Assembly: GCA_008704415.1 (NCBI GenBank)
Contig: VXIS01000348.1
Span: forward strand, 1 to 48,121
Source of the DNA: Sphaerosporella brunnea
Taxonomy: Eukaryota; Ascomycota; Pezizomycetes; Pezizales; Pyronemataceae
Direction: 5' to 3'
DNA length: 48,121 bases
The position numbers and the translations under genes are program-made. This document shows, piece by piece, positions 32,391 to 43,042 of the stretch (positions are counted from its first letter, which is position 1; each line of letters opens with the position of its first letter). A model generated the notes under the pieces. The model was not told the origin of the DNA. It worked only from the letters and a program-made list of their open reading frames with translations, and made no database searches.

Positions 32391-33383
32391 GCTGTCATCT
32401 CTTCAAATAAAAAACTCTTCGTTGTTTGCACGCTCGAGATATCAAGTTCAAAAAGAAAATGAGGCTCTGATCGTGTAATCAATTTCTTTCAAAAGCTTGG
32501 GAATACGGGAAAAGTTGGCTCCTGGCGTTATTCAAGGGCGTTGGCATTTACTTCTCTGTTTGGGATCTTCATCTGGTGGCTCTTGCGTTCGTTCAGTGAT
32601 CTTGCGATGTGAACCTATTTCTGGCCTGGTCTTGTTGTCAAAACGCCCGACCCGGGTTTTTCTCCAGCTTCCGGCATAGGTTTCATATCGACTGGGGGGG
32701 GGGGGGGGGTCGAGATGAGAGGCCTGATATTTCAGAGGTGCCCGTGTTGTGATGCTGAAGAGCATACGTCGATGCCCCGTGTGTATGGGCGTTTCCCTGG
32801 GGTTGGCATATTCGTGTCGTACTCGCTTTTGGCTGGAAGATCCGGTTCTACGTGCAAAATGGAATGCCGACATCTCAAAGTGTCACCCGTTCCGAGAGTT
32901 CGTGGCTCTCGCTTCGGCTCGGCTTCGGAGAGCAAGCGCAGGAGCGTAATGACCAGGAACATACTTTGTACGAGCTCTCAAAGGATGAAGTGCGCCCGTA
33001 TAACAACGGTGATATCTCAAGACTGTCAATGTAGCTGAATGCTGAATTACGATGGCTGTCCTCTGAGGGCAGCAGTAGAATACAGTAGCAATACATAACG
33101 CCGGCTTCCTTGCTACGTACTGTACTAAGCAAGCGCTTGATCCCCCTTTCCTGGCCATCGTTTTCGTACATAAAAAATCACCACCCCCCAAAAAACGTAT
33201 CCGTATCCGTGGTCTTCTCGCCCCTTACTTTCCAGCTACTTAAGCATCTTGCTCCTTTCCCTTTACACTCTCACTCCACCTTCTATCCATTGACTTTTCA
33301 CGAATTGTGCTTTCGCTTTCTCACCTTCGTTCTTCTACGATCTCATAATATACCCGCTTAATTCAACATTCGCAACCGTAACA
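32391..33383. promoter_or_regulatory. rps19 3' end and erg6 promoter region
   Basis: About 1 kb with no supported coding exon. A G run of about 15 bases lies at 32695-32709. The left arm of the large inverted repeat begins inside this stretch at about 32938. From 33190 it is C/T-rich and serves as the erg6 leader. Of all parts of the repeat, this promoter shows the most differences from its mirror copy. Confidence 0.5.
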
Positions 33384-34731
33384 ATGGCCGTCAACAGGGT
33401 TCAGCTTGAGAGGGAGGACCACGAGCGCGACGCCGCCTTCAAGAAGGCGATGCACGGCAAGACCGCCGAGGAGGTGGCCGGTTTCATGGCCATGATGAAG
33501 AAGGACAAGGATGCCCAGAAGATTGCCGTCGACGAGTATTTCAAGTTCTGGGACGGCAAGGGAGCTGGTGCCGAGACCGAGAAGGACATGAAGGTACATA
33601 CCTACATACGCAACACGCGTGTTTCTACCACCTCCTGTTTATCCAGAGGCTAACTAACAATCCTCGATCATCCGCAGGACCGCGTTGAGAGCTATGCCAC
33701 CCTGACGAGACACTACTACAACCTGGCTACCGATCTCTACGAGAACGGATGGGGCCAGTCTTTCCACTTCTGTCGGTTCTACAAGGGCGAGGGCTTCCAC
33801 CAGGCCATTGCCCGCCACGAGCACTACCTGGCCCACATGATGGGTCTCAAGGCGGGCATGACCGTTCTCGACGTCGGATGTGGTGTCGGGGGTCCCGCCC
33901 GTGAGATGACGCAGTTCGCCGACGTCAACATCGTCGGACTCAACAACAACGACTACCAGATTGAGCGTGCAACCAACTACGCGAAGCTGGCTGGTATCTC
34001 CGACAAGCACAAGTTCGTCAAGGGGGACTTCATGGTATGCAGTTCTGGGGGGGAGAGGAAGGAGCTTGCCCGTCTGATTTTGGTGTGCAGCAAATGTCTT
34101 TCGAGGCCAACTCTTTCGATGCCGTTTATGCCATCGAGGCCACCGTCCACGCCCCCAGCCTCGAGGGTGTCTACAGCGAGATCTTCCGTGTCCTCAAGCC
34201 CGGTGGTGTCTTCGGAGTCTACGAGTGGCTCATGACGGACGAATACGACGCGTCGAACCCCGAGCACCGTGAGATCTGCCACGGAATCGAAGTGTTAGTT
34301 TATAATTCCACACCTCGACCTCATTTATTCACACCCAACTGACACAATATAACAGTGGTGACGGCATCTCCCAGATGGTCAAGATCTCGGAAGGTCTCCG
34401 CGCCATCAAGGCGGCCGGTTTCGAGCTTGAGTTCCACGAGGATCTGGCCCAGCGCGGCGACGAGATCCCCTGGTGGTACCCTCTGGCCGGTGAGATGAAG
34501 TATTGCCGCAGCCTCAGCGATCTCTTCACTGTGCTGCGTATGACCAAGATCGGACGTGGCGCCGTGCATAAGCTCGTTGGTGCGCTCGAAATGGTAGGCA
34601 TTGCGCCCCAGGGCACGCAAAAGACTGCCGACACCCTGGCGGTCGCTGCGGACTGCTTGGTTGCCGGCGCGAAGAAGAATCTCTTCACGCCCATGTACAT
34701 GATGATTGCACGGAAACCTCTGAACGCTTAA
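33384..34731 (+). CDS. erg6: Sterol 24-C-methyltransferase
   Basis: Four exons (33384-33593, 33678-34034, 34091-34293, 34356-34731) give 381 residues, the usual ERG6 length. Key blocks are [20 protein letters not shown], the SAM-binding motif [15 protein letters not shown] (133-147), [29 protein letters not shown] and the sterol-side block [11 protein letters not shown]. It transfers a methyl group to C-24 of sterols (zymosterol or lanosterol) in ergosterol synthesis, at the ER and lipid droplets. The C-terminus [14 protein letters not shown] is typical. It is convergent with zuo1 (about 450 bp). An identical protein is encoded in the right arm. Confidence 0.97.
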
Positions 34732-35179
34732 AACGCGTGGTGTGGTTGTGTTAATATTTTTTTTTTTTGCGTGGGTTTATAACCTTTAGATACCTCTTTT
34801 AACAAACGAAGGATGAGGGAATGTGAGCAATGTGGATATTTGCTGCTTACATTTTATAATTCCCAGAAGCAGTGCTTTTTTTACTTTTTTTTTTTTTTTG
34901 TTTGTTTGATGGGGCTACTCTTTTTCATGCCTTTCTTTGTACGTCATTTTTCTTTACTACTCGATGAGTAGACAAAGTATAGGGCCGTTGGGAATTGGAT
35001 ATATGGGTTTTGGCTTTTGGTTTTGGTTTTTTTCATGAACTTGTCTCCCTCGAGTGATCCATCGATCCAGAACGAATTGGACTGCACGCAAAAAATGATA
35101 GCTTCCTATTCGTTCATCATTCATTATCTAACTCCTATTCCGCCATTCTAGATAGTTTTTTTTTTTTTTTTTTGGGGAC
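34732..35179. other. Convergent 3' region between erg6 and zuo1 with long T runs
   Basis: Contains T runs at 34757-34768, 34876-34882 plus 34885-34899, and 35155-35174. In the mirror copy these runs are shortened or missing, which accounts for most of the 33-base difference in arm length. No gene is present. Confidence 0.75.
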
Positions 35180-36626
35180 CTAAGCAAATAGTGCCTTGAA
35201 ATCCTCCTTCTTGGCCGCACCCTTATTCACCAATGCCTCCGCCTGGTCAACGTACACAGCCTTGACGGCATCGGCGCCCTTGCTGACGCTGAGCTTGCTG
35301 ACAAGCTCGGCGAGCTCATCGGGATCGATCTTGCCCTGGATCAGCTCGACGTCACCAAGGACGCCGTCGATGGTGGCGGGAGAAGGGTCGCCGGTGACGA
35401 AGTAGTTGTTGTCCTTGACGGAAGCCTTGAGGACACGGCGGTTCTTCTTGACGGCCTGCTTAGCAGCCTCCTTGGCCTTCTTTCCAGCCTCGCGGGAAGC
35501 CTTAGCAACGGCCTCCTCCTCGGCCTTCTTCTTTGCATCCTCCTCGGCCTTCTTGGCCGCCTCCTCGGCCAAACGCTTCTCCTCGGCCTCGCGGGCGTTC
35601 TTCTTAGCGTTACGGCGCTCGCGCTCCTGCTCCTTGAAGATCCTGATGCGGGGGTCGAGGCCAAGAGCCTTGTCAACCAGCTCGCGGAGTCGGGCAATGT
35701 CCTCATTCTTTCTCTTCTTGCGGGCAGCGTTGTTTTTACGCTCGACGTAGCGCTTCTGGTCACGGTTCTCGTTGTCGTCGGGGACATCCTCGTCGAGGTA
35801 CTCGAAGGTACGCCAGGAGTCGAAGTTGTAGAAGAAGTTGTAGAACTCGTCGACCTCCTCCTTCGTGGACTTTTCGTTTCCGAGCTTGGGGACGGGCTGC
35901 TGCTTGCTGAAACGGCCCTCAGCAGCAAAGACGGGTGCCCACAGCTTGTAAAAAGAGCCCTTAGCCTTTTTCGATGGTGGGTCCACGTCCGCGTTGTCGT
36001 CGACCGAGTCGTATTGCCGTCGTTTCACGGGGTCCGACAGAATCTCCATCGCCTTCTGGATGCACTTGAAGAAGGAGTCGTCTTGGTGCGCGCCCGAAGA
36101 GCTGGCGGCCTTCTTGTCGGGGTGGTGCTTCAACACCTTGCGGCGGTGCGCCTTCTTGATCTGCTCGTCGGTTGCACGCCAGCGGTACTTGGAGAGGCCG
36201 AGGACGGCGTAGTGGTCCTGGTTCTGCAGGGCGTCTCAGCACGACATATCCACTGATAGGAGTAGGGATGGAGCATACCTTCCAGTCCTTGGCGTCGCGG
36301 GACAGCATACCGGCGTCCTCAGGCTCGCTGATCTCGCCGGCATCCTCCTCTTCGATGTTCTTGACCTTCTTGGAAGCCTCCAGACGGTCATCCTCGGAGA
36401 AGGTGCGCGAGTGACGCTTCTGTATCTGGCGTTAGACAAAACGATTGTCCCTCATTGAAGAGGGTTGGTTTTTTACTCTGCGGGCGTGGGCAAGGAAGTG
36501 AGGACCCAAAGGCTCGAGTTTCCTGTTGACCGGAGAGGTGATGGGGGCGTGGAAGACGAAGTTATTCTCACCAGGCCACTCGCCGGAGAACACGGGGAGG
36601 GCGTCGTCGAACTTGACGGAATCCAT
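35180..36626 (-). CDS. zuo1: Zuotin, ribosome-associated J-domain chaperone
   Basis: Three exons (36626-36477, 36419-36279, 36223-35180) give 444 residues. The N-terminus MDSVKFDDALPVFSGEWPGE and the HARRKRHSRTFSEDD block (across intron 1) are zuotin-like. The J-domain starts at DHYAVLGLSKYRW, with HPD at 131-133. Then come KLWAPVFAAEGRFS, the FYNFFYNFDSWRTFEYLDED segment, a long charged helix rich in Lys/Glu/Ala (ribosome-binding region) and a C-terminal helical bundle. Zuotin with Ssz1 forms the RAC complex that stimulates Hsp70 Ssb on nascent chains at the ribosome exit. It is divergent with nma1. An in-phase acceptor 6 nt earlier would add IQ before KRH. Confidence 0.96.
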
Positions 36627-37010
36627 CGAAAGAAGGGGATGGGTATGTCGTGTTGAAGCCGAGCAAGTTGAAGGGGAATTTTTGCTAGTTCACAAAGAAA
36701 GAACTTTTTTTCTCTCTCGATGCCAAGACATCCACGCTGACATAAGAGGAACCAACCTAGCTCCATCTCGTTCCTAGTCCTGCCGTACCCCTCCCTTCCA
36801 CCCTAACCCCCGCCAGCCGAAGACCGCCGCACGCAATTATCCGCTTTTGACTCACGGCACGGGAAGTAAGTACAACTACAACTACACTACTTCTCTCCTT
36901 CCTCCGAGCTCCTAACTCGCCAACCTACCTAGAGCTTATATCTACCTGCGCTGATCGACATACCCTTCCACACACACGTCGCCCCTCACGAAAAACGCGC
37001 GCAAACGAAG
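36627..37010. promoter_or_regulatory. Divergent promoter of zuo1 (-) and nma1 (+)
   Basis: A 384-bp intergenic region with A/C-rich leaders on both sides. It contains a T run (36706-36712) that is 8 bases long in the mirror copy. No other feature is seen. Confidence 0.6.
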
Positions 37011-38055
37011 ATGACCGGCATCACGACGGCGCCGTCCACACCAACCATGGAGGGATACGCATTCCCCCAACACCGGTTGCAGCCCACACTGAGCGACCCA
37101 TCCAAGACCCCCCTCGTGCTGGTGGCTTGCGGCTCGTTCTCTCCAATCACTCACATGCACCTGCGCATGTTCGAGATGGCCCTAGACCACGTGCGCCACA
37201 ACTTGAGCGACAAATACGAAGTTGTTGGCGGGTACATGTCGCCCGTGTCGGACAGGTACAACAAGGCAGGACTGGCTTCTGCCGCGCACCGGTATTCGCT
37301 TCCCCTCCCACTCCTCCCCTGCTTCCGCTTCCTCCTCCCGGGTGCGCTGACAGGGTGTGCGCATTGCTAGAATCCGTATGTGCGAACTTGCGTGCGACCA
37401 GACCAGCGACTGGATCATGGTAGACCCATGGGAGGCGATTCAGAGCGAGTACCAACCGACCGCCGTGGTGCTGGACCACATCCAACACGAAGTCAACGAC
37501 GTGATCGGCGGTATTGCGCCGTACCCTGGCGCACCGAGAAACGAGTATCGGAAGGCGCACGTCAGTCTTCTCTGCGGGTCCGATTTACTGCAGACCATGT
37601 CGGTTTGTTTCTCCGCTTTTTTTTTTTCTTTCGCGCTTTTTCTCGCTTTGTGCGCCACGCTGACAAATCCTCCGTCGTTTTAGCAACCGGGCCTATGGAG
37701 TCTCCCCGACCTCGACCATATATTAAGCAGCTACGGTGCGTTCGTCGTCGAGCGTAGCGGCAGCGCGGTAGATACGGCTTTACAACAACTGAAAGAGATC
37801 AATAAGGATTGGGCGGCAAATATCCACGTTATCCGACAGTTGATTGCGAACGATATCAGTAGCACGGGGGTGAGGCAGATACTGAGGCAGGGGATGAGCG
37901 TACATTACCTAATCCCGGCGTGCGTTATCCAGTATATACGCGAACACGGATTGTACAGTGACGATCAAGGGAGGGAGAGACGTAGCACGAGTATGCCGCC
38001 ACTCAGCAGGAAGGGCGTTCAGGAGCACGAGATGAATAAGATAGAGATTTGCTAG
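37011..38055 (+). CDS. nma1: Nicotinamide-nucleotide adenylyltransferase
   Basis: Three exons (37011-37291, 37371-37602, 37684-38055) give 294 residues. The nucleotidyltransferase motif is GSFSPITHMH (41-50), with conserved GGYMSPVSDRYNKAGL and SDWIMVDPWEA; LLCGSDLLQTMSQPGLWS is rebuilt by intron 2; and the C-terminal ANDISSTGVRQIL contains the ISSTxxR ATP-binding motif. It joins NMN (or nicotinate mononucleotide) with ATP to give NAD (or its deamido form), the shared step of de novo and salvage NAD synthesis. Intron 2 holds a T-rich run. The tail after LYSDDQGRERRS is variable. An identical copy lies in the right arm. Confidence 0.95.
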
Positions 38056-38600
38056 CTTGGGGGACGTAAACTTGATGAATGATGTTTTTTTTTCTTTTTT
38101 TTTGGTTTTTTTTGGTTTCTTTTTTTGTATTTTTTTTTCTATTTTTTTTTTGTATTTTTTTTTTTTTTTTTTTTTTGGCTGGTTAGCGATGGTAGCTATA
38201 GCGGTCGCCGTGTGTGTGTGTTGTGTTGTAAAGAGTCAGTCCGATCGCGAGGTACCGGTAGAGAATAGATAAATAAACAAGTGGAGCCGTCCACCACACG
38301 CTCTACCTTTCTATGTCAGGACATATGAACAGTTATGTTCTATCTTCTGACATGGTTGGATGAGTTGTCGAATGTACGAATACTCCCGTTTGGCACGGCC
38401 GATTTGGCATCACTGCGCAATGCGTCTGCTTCGTCGTTTGTGAAGGTCCTCGGCGGCGGTCCGGGGCAACTTCGGATGCATCTCACTCGGTTACGGATCA
38501 AGCCTGGTCAGCCGCTGACATGTGATAAAGTCGGGAGGGGGGAGGTAACGGCAAGGTCTCCAGTTTAGCCACCCTTCCCTTCCCCACCCGACAAAAAAAA
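38056..38600. other. nma1 3' end and rib7 promoter, with a 90-bp T-rich tract
   Basis: T runs interrupted by GG, GTA or CTA fill about 38083-38176; the T-rich side is on the coding strand of nma1, just downstream of its stop. A short A run directly precedes the rib7 ATG. No gene is present; the open frame through the T tract is low-complexity Phe. Confidence 0.7.
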
Positions 38601-39422
38601 ATGGCAACCGACCCAGCAGCAGCAGCAGCAGCAGCGCTGACGCTGCCCTCGCCAACCGCGGCGTTTCTCGCGCCCTACCTCCCGGCCGCCGCCGCAGCAG
38701 CAGCGCGCAAAGACCGCCCCTTCGTAACGCTCACCTACGCCGCCAGCCTCGACTCGCACCTCTCGGTCGCGGCCGGCACGCAGACGGCGCTGTCGGGCGG
38801 CGGGTCGAAGGCGCTGACGCACTACCTGCGGGCGCAGCACGCGGCGATCCTGGTGGGCGCGTCGACGGCGGCGGCGGACGACCCGGGGCTCAACTCGCGG
38901 CTCGATGGCGCGGACGCCGGCAGCCAGCCGCGCCCGATAATCCTCGATCCGCGGTTCCGCTGGCGCTTCTCGCGCGACGCCCGCGTGCTGCGCGCCGCCC
39001 GCGCGCGCCTGGGCAAGGCCCCGTGGATCTTTGTGGCCCGTGGCTGCCTCGAGGATCGCGCGGATGAGCGCGTGCGCTGGGTGGAGGAGGCCGGTGGCCG
39101 CGTGGTCCCACTCGACGATTGCGATGGATGGTGGAGCTGGACGTATCTCCTCTCTGCGATGCGGTCGCTGGGTGTGGAGAGTGTTATGATCGAGGGAGGC
39201 GCCACGGTGATTAACGATCTGCTGCGGCTAGAGAATCGAGCATTGCTGGACAGTGTGGTGGTTACGGTTGCTCCGGTATATCTGGGGAGCGGCGGGGTCA
39301 ACGTTTCCCCACAGCACGAGCAAGGGAGGGAGGGTGAGGCGGTGGTTAGGTTCAAGGATGTGCAATGGCAGGTTCTGGGAAGAGATGTGGTCATGGCTGC
39401 CAGGCCGGAAACGTGTGAGTGA
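38601..39422 (+). CDS. rib7: 2,5-diamino-6-ribosylamino-pyrimidinone 5'-phosphate reductase (riboflavin synthesis)
   Basis: A single exon of 273 residues. After an Ala-rich N-terminus (GCA/GCC repeats) come RPFVTLTYAASLDSHLSVAA, the LRAQHAAILVGASTAAADDP block, RPIILDPRFRW, VMIEGGATVINDLL and YLGSGGVNVSP, all characteristic of the RibD C-terminal reductase/RIB7 family. It reduces the ribosyl side chain with NADPH in the second step of fungal riboflavin synthesis. GC content is very high. The C-terminus VLGRDVVMAARPETCE is short but normal. An identical copy is in the right arm. Confidence 0.94.
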   Translation: MATDPAAAAAAALTLPSPTAAFLAPYLPAAAAAAARKDRPFVTLTYAASLDSHLSVAAGTQTALSGGGSKALTHYLRAQHAAILVGASTAAADDPGLNSRLDGADAGSQPRPIILDPRFRWRFSRDARVLRAARARLGKAPWIFVARGCLEDRADERVRWVEEAGGRVVPLDDCDGWWSWTYLLSAMRSLGVESVMIEGGATVINDLLRLENRALLDSVVVTVAPVYLGSGGVNVSPQHEQGREGEAVVRFKDVQWQVLGRDVVMAARPETCE

Positions 39423-40196
39423 TACGTTGTGATGTGGCATACCAGTTTGGATGTTCGTTGCGTCAGATGAAGTGCTACCTTTATCATCGATTGTATAACT
39501 ATCTACACCGAAGACTTATGCCAAAGATTCCCAAGGAGGGCCTGTCATATTCTCAAGTACCCACCTCGAAAGCACTCCAGTGGTGCGCGGATTGTTCGCA
39601 TGGTAATACCTCGAACTCACTTGGTTCCAGTTAAGTCTAAAGGAAATGGACGATGGACGCATGCTCGCATACCTTCCCAAAATTGAAGGCAGTCAAGTGA
39701 TTCTAGCCAATCCAGCGTCGACGATGCATGCGCCGGGTGGAAAGCACAAACATTCCCTCCCTCGACAGCATTCCGGAGGAAGGAAACACTGAAACTCTAC
39801 TGAAAAAATCCAGCGAAGTGATCGACCGTTGAGGAATGCTGAAGAAATCTCACACAAACTCCGGAAAGTGCGCCCGCCTTGACCCATCTGCTACCCCCGC
39901 TGAGAGAACAGAGAAAAGAAAAGCAAACAAAAAAGCAACCGAGACCAGACCGCGCCGGGACCCATGCAGAGTGAGCGGGAAAAAAGGCAAGCAAACGATA
40001 GAAGGTATGTAGTTGACGAAAGAAAAAGCAACGCTTGAGCACAAGTCAAAAAAACGCACAACAATGGCCATGGCGCAAAAACCATGGCGCAGTAGATGGG
40101 GACTACAGTCCCTTGGAATTTGAAGTGGGTATGCCATCGAAATGAAAGCAGGATGTTCTCGCTTTCGCGACTCCTTTTGCAAGAGCCAAGATTCGT
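39423..40196. other. Convergent intergenic region between rib7 and the truncated unknown gene
   Basis: About 770 bases without a supported gene. A-rich segments near 39907-40020 and a repeated CCATGGC (about 40065-40090) are visible. It holds the two 3' untranslated regions. Confidence 0.6.
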
Positions 40197-40484
40197 TCAC
40201 CAGAACTCAGTACCCGCGTTGCTCTGGGTGATGGCGCTCTCGGCCCAGCTGCTCTCTCCAATGCTGGTCTCATCGTCGTCCCGAGTAAAGGTGGAGATGG
40301 ATCCGGTGTCGTCGTCACTCTCCAAACCGTGCTCCTCTCCTCCGTCCTCGGCGAACAAAGCGTCGAACCTGTTGCCACGCCTCTGTGGCAGGTTGGGCTT
40401 CTGGCGGGTTTGCTGGTGGTATTCCTTGATGTCGGGAAGAGGCTTTGCGCATTCATCCGTGCCAAACTCGATCTTGCAGACTTG
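40197..40484 (-). pseudogene. C-terminal fragment of an unknown gene, cut at the spacer
   Basis: The frame ending in TGA at 40197 encodes about 95 residues: CKIEFGTDECAKPLPDIKEY, QKPNLPQRRGNRFDALFAED, then an acidic Ser/Thr-rich tail (DDDTGSISTFTRDDDETSIG) that ends AGTEFW. The protein-like composition and clean stop suggest a real C-terminus. The upstream part is missing because the repeat arm ends at 40484. The family is not recognised. Confidence 0.55.
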
Positions 40485-40617
40485 TAATGAAACTTTAGTG
40501 GTACTATATGTAGACTATTCAGGGATCATTTACTGTTACTTCTAAGTCTTATATTTTTAAGTATTTATTTTGTTCGCATTTTCTTGGTTATTCTTTGAGG
40601 TAAAAACTATTACAAAG
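40485..40617. other. AT-rich spacer at the centre of inverted repeat 2
   Basis: About 130 bases, strongly AT-rich (for example TATATTTTTAAGTATTTATT), unlike both arms and unlike the rest of the window. The last matching block of the arms differs by one T (CAGACTTG versus CAGACTTTG, in the same orientation). No coding frame, tRNA or telomere repeat is visible. It could be true unique DNA, foreign DNA such as mitochondrial sequence, or poorly called bases at a fold-back turn. Confidence 0.8.
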
Positions 40618-40901
40618 TCTGCAAGATCGAGTTTGGCACGGATGAATGCGCAAAGCCTCTTCCCGACATCAAGGAATACCACCAGCAAACCCGCCAGAAG
40701 CCCAACCTGCCACAGAGGCGTGGCAACAGGTTCGACGCTTTGTTCGCCGAGGACGGAGGAGAGGAGCACGGTTTGGAGAGTGACGACGACACCGGATCCA
40801 TCTCCACCTTTACTCGGGACGACGATGAGACCAGCATTGGAGAGAGCAGCTGGGCCGAGAGCGCCATCACCCAGAGCAACGCGGGTACTGAGTTCTGGTG
40901 A
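40617..40901 (+). pseudogene. Second copy of the truncated unknown C-terminal fragment
   Basis: Mirror of 40197-40484. The frame opens directly at the spacer and ends in TGA at 40899-40901. The protein sequence is identical. The two fragments lie back to back around the spacer, so the missing N-terminal part is absent from both. Confidence 0.55.
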
Positions 40902-41675
40902 ACGAATCTTGGCTCTTGCAAAAGGAGTCGCGAAAGCGAGAACATCCTGCTTTCATTTCGATGGCATACCCACTTCAAATTCCAAGGGACTGTAGTCCCC
41001 ATCTACTGCGCCATGGTTTTTGCGCCATGGCCATTGTTGTGCGTTTTTTTGACTTGTGCTCAAGCGTTGCTTTTTCTTTCGTCAACTACATACCTTCTAT
41101 CGTTTGCTTGCCTTTTTTCCCGCTCACTCTGCATGGGTCCCGGCGCGGTCTGGTCTCGGTTGCTTTTTTGTTTGCTTTTCTTTTCTCTGTTCTCTCAGCG
41201 GGGGTAGCAGATGGGTCAAGGCGGGCGCACTTTCCGGAGTTTGTGTGAGATTTCTTCAGCATTCCTCAACGGTCGATCACTTCGCTGGATTTTTTCAGTA
41301 GAGTTTCAGTGTTTCCTTCCTCCGGAATGCTGTCGAGGGAGGGAATGTTTGTGCTTTCCACCCGGCGCATGCATCGTCGACGCTGGATTGGCTAGAATCA
41401 CTTGACTGCCTTCAATTTTGGGAAGGTATGCGAGCATGCGTCCATCGTCCATTTCCTTTAGACTTAACTGGAACCAAGTGAGTTCGAGGTATTACCATGC
41501 GAACAATCCGCGCACCACTGGAGTGCTTTCGAGGTGGGTACTTGAGAATATGACAGGCCCTCCTTGGGAATCTTTGGCATAAGTCTTCGGTGTAGATAGT
41601 TATACAATCGATGATAAAGGTAGCACTTCATCTGACGCAACGAACATCCAAACTGGTATGCCACATCACAACGTA

Positions 41676-42497
41676 TCACTCACACGTTTCCGGCCTGGCA
41701 GCCATGACCACATCTCTTCCCAGAACCTGCCATTGCACATCCTTGAACCTAACCACCGCCTCACCCTCCCTCCCTTGCTCGTGCTGTGGGGAAACGTTGA
41801 CCCCGCCGCTCCCCAGATATACCGGAGCAACCGTAACCACCACACTGTCCAGCAATGCTCGATTCTCTAGCCGCAGCAGATCGTTAATCACCGTGGCGCC
41901 TCCCTCGATCATAACACTCTCCACACCCAGCGACCGCATCGCAGAGAGGAGATACGTCCAGCTCCACCATCCATCGCAATCGTCGAGTGGGACCACGCGG
42001 CCACCGGCCTCCTCCACCCAGCGCACGCGCTCATCCGCGCGATCCTCGAGGCAGCCACGGGCCACAAAGATCCACGGGGCCTTGCCCAGGCGCGCGCGGG
42101 CGGCGCGCAGCACGCGGGCGTCGCGCGAGAAGCGCCAGCGGAACCGCGGATCGAGGATTATCGGGCGCGGCTGGCTGCCGGCGTCCGCGCCATCGAGCCG
42201 CGAGTTGAGCCCCGGGTCGTCCGCCGCCGCCGTCGACGCGCCCACCAGGATCGCCGCGTGCTGCGCCCGCAGGTAGTGCGTCAGCGCCTTCGACCCGCCG
42301 CCCGACAGCGCCGTCTGCGTGCCGGCCGCGACCGAGAGGTGCGAGTCGAGGCTGGCGGCGTAGGTGAGCGTTACGAAGGGGCGGTCTTTGCGCGCTGCTG
42401 CTGCGGCGGCGGCCGGGAGGTAGGGCGCGAGAAACGCCGCGGTTGGCGAGGGCAGCGTCAGCGCTGCTGCTGCTGCTGCTGCTGGGTCGGTTGCCAT
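41676..42497 (-). CDS. rib7: Second copy of rib7
   Basis: A single exon of 273 residues, identical in protein to the left-arm gene, with the same Ala-rich start, DPRFRW and IEGGATVIND blocks. A true second gene would be expected to have at least a few silent changes; none is evident in the reading frame. It is likely the same locus read twice. Confidence 0.9.
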   Translation of the reverse strand: MATDPAAAAAAALTLPSPTAAFLAPYLPAAAAAAARKDRPFVTLTYAASLDSHLSVAAGTQTALSGGGSKALTHYLRAQHAAILVGASTAAADDPGLNSRLDGADAGSQPRPIILDPRFRWRFSRDARVLRAARARLGKAPWIFVARGCLEDRADERVRWVEEAGGRVVPLDDCDGWWSWTYLLSAMRSLGVESVMIEGGATVINDLLRLENRALLDSVVVTVAPVYLGSGGVNVSPQHEQGREGEAVVRFKDVQWQVLGRDVVMAARPETCE

Positions 42498-43042
42498 TTT
42501 TTTTTGTCGGGTGGGGAAGGGAAGGGTGGCTAAACTGGAGACCTTGCCGTTACCTCCCCCCTCCCGACTTTATCACATGTCAGCGGCTGACCAGGCTTGA
42601 TCCGTAACCGAGTGAGATGCATCCGAAGTTGCCCCGGACCGCCGCCGAGGACCTTCACAAACGACGAAGCAGACGCATTGCGCAGTGATGCCAAATCGGC
42701 CGTGCCAAACGGGAGTATTCGTACATTCGACAACTCATCCAACCATGTCAGAAGATAGAACATAACTGTTCATATGTCCTGACATAGAAAGGTAGAGCGT
42801 GTGGTGGACGGCTCCACTTGTTTATTTATCTATTCTCTACCGGTACCTCGCGATCGGACTGACTCTTTACAACACAACACACACACACGGCGACCGCTAT
42901 AGCTACCATCGCTAACCAGCCAAAAAAAAAAAAAAAAAAAAAATACAAAAAAAAAATAGAAAAAAAAATACAAAAAAAGAAACCAAAAAAAACCAAAAAA
43001 AAAGAAAAAAAAACATCATTCATCAAGTTTACGTCCCCCAAG

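Larger units (their letters stand above)
32938..40484. repeat. Left arm of large inverted repeat 2
   Basis: 7.5 kb repeated in reverse complement at about 40618-48121. Paired positions sum to 81098 near the centre, 81099 around zuo1, and 81065 in erg6 after several homopolymer gaps. It carries erg6, zuo1, nma1, rib7 and the 3' part of an unknown gene. Gene order and coding sequence are intact here, so this arm is taken as the reference copy. The outer edge is set only by the window end of the partner arm. Confidence 0.97.
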
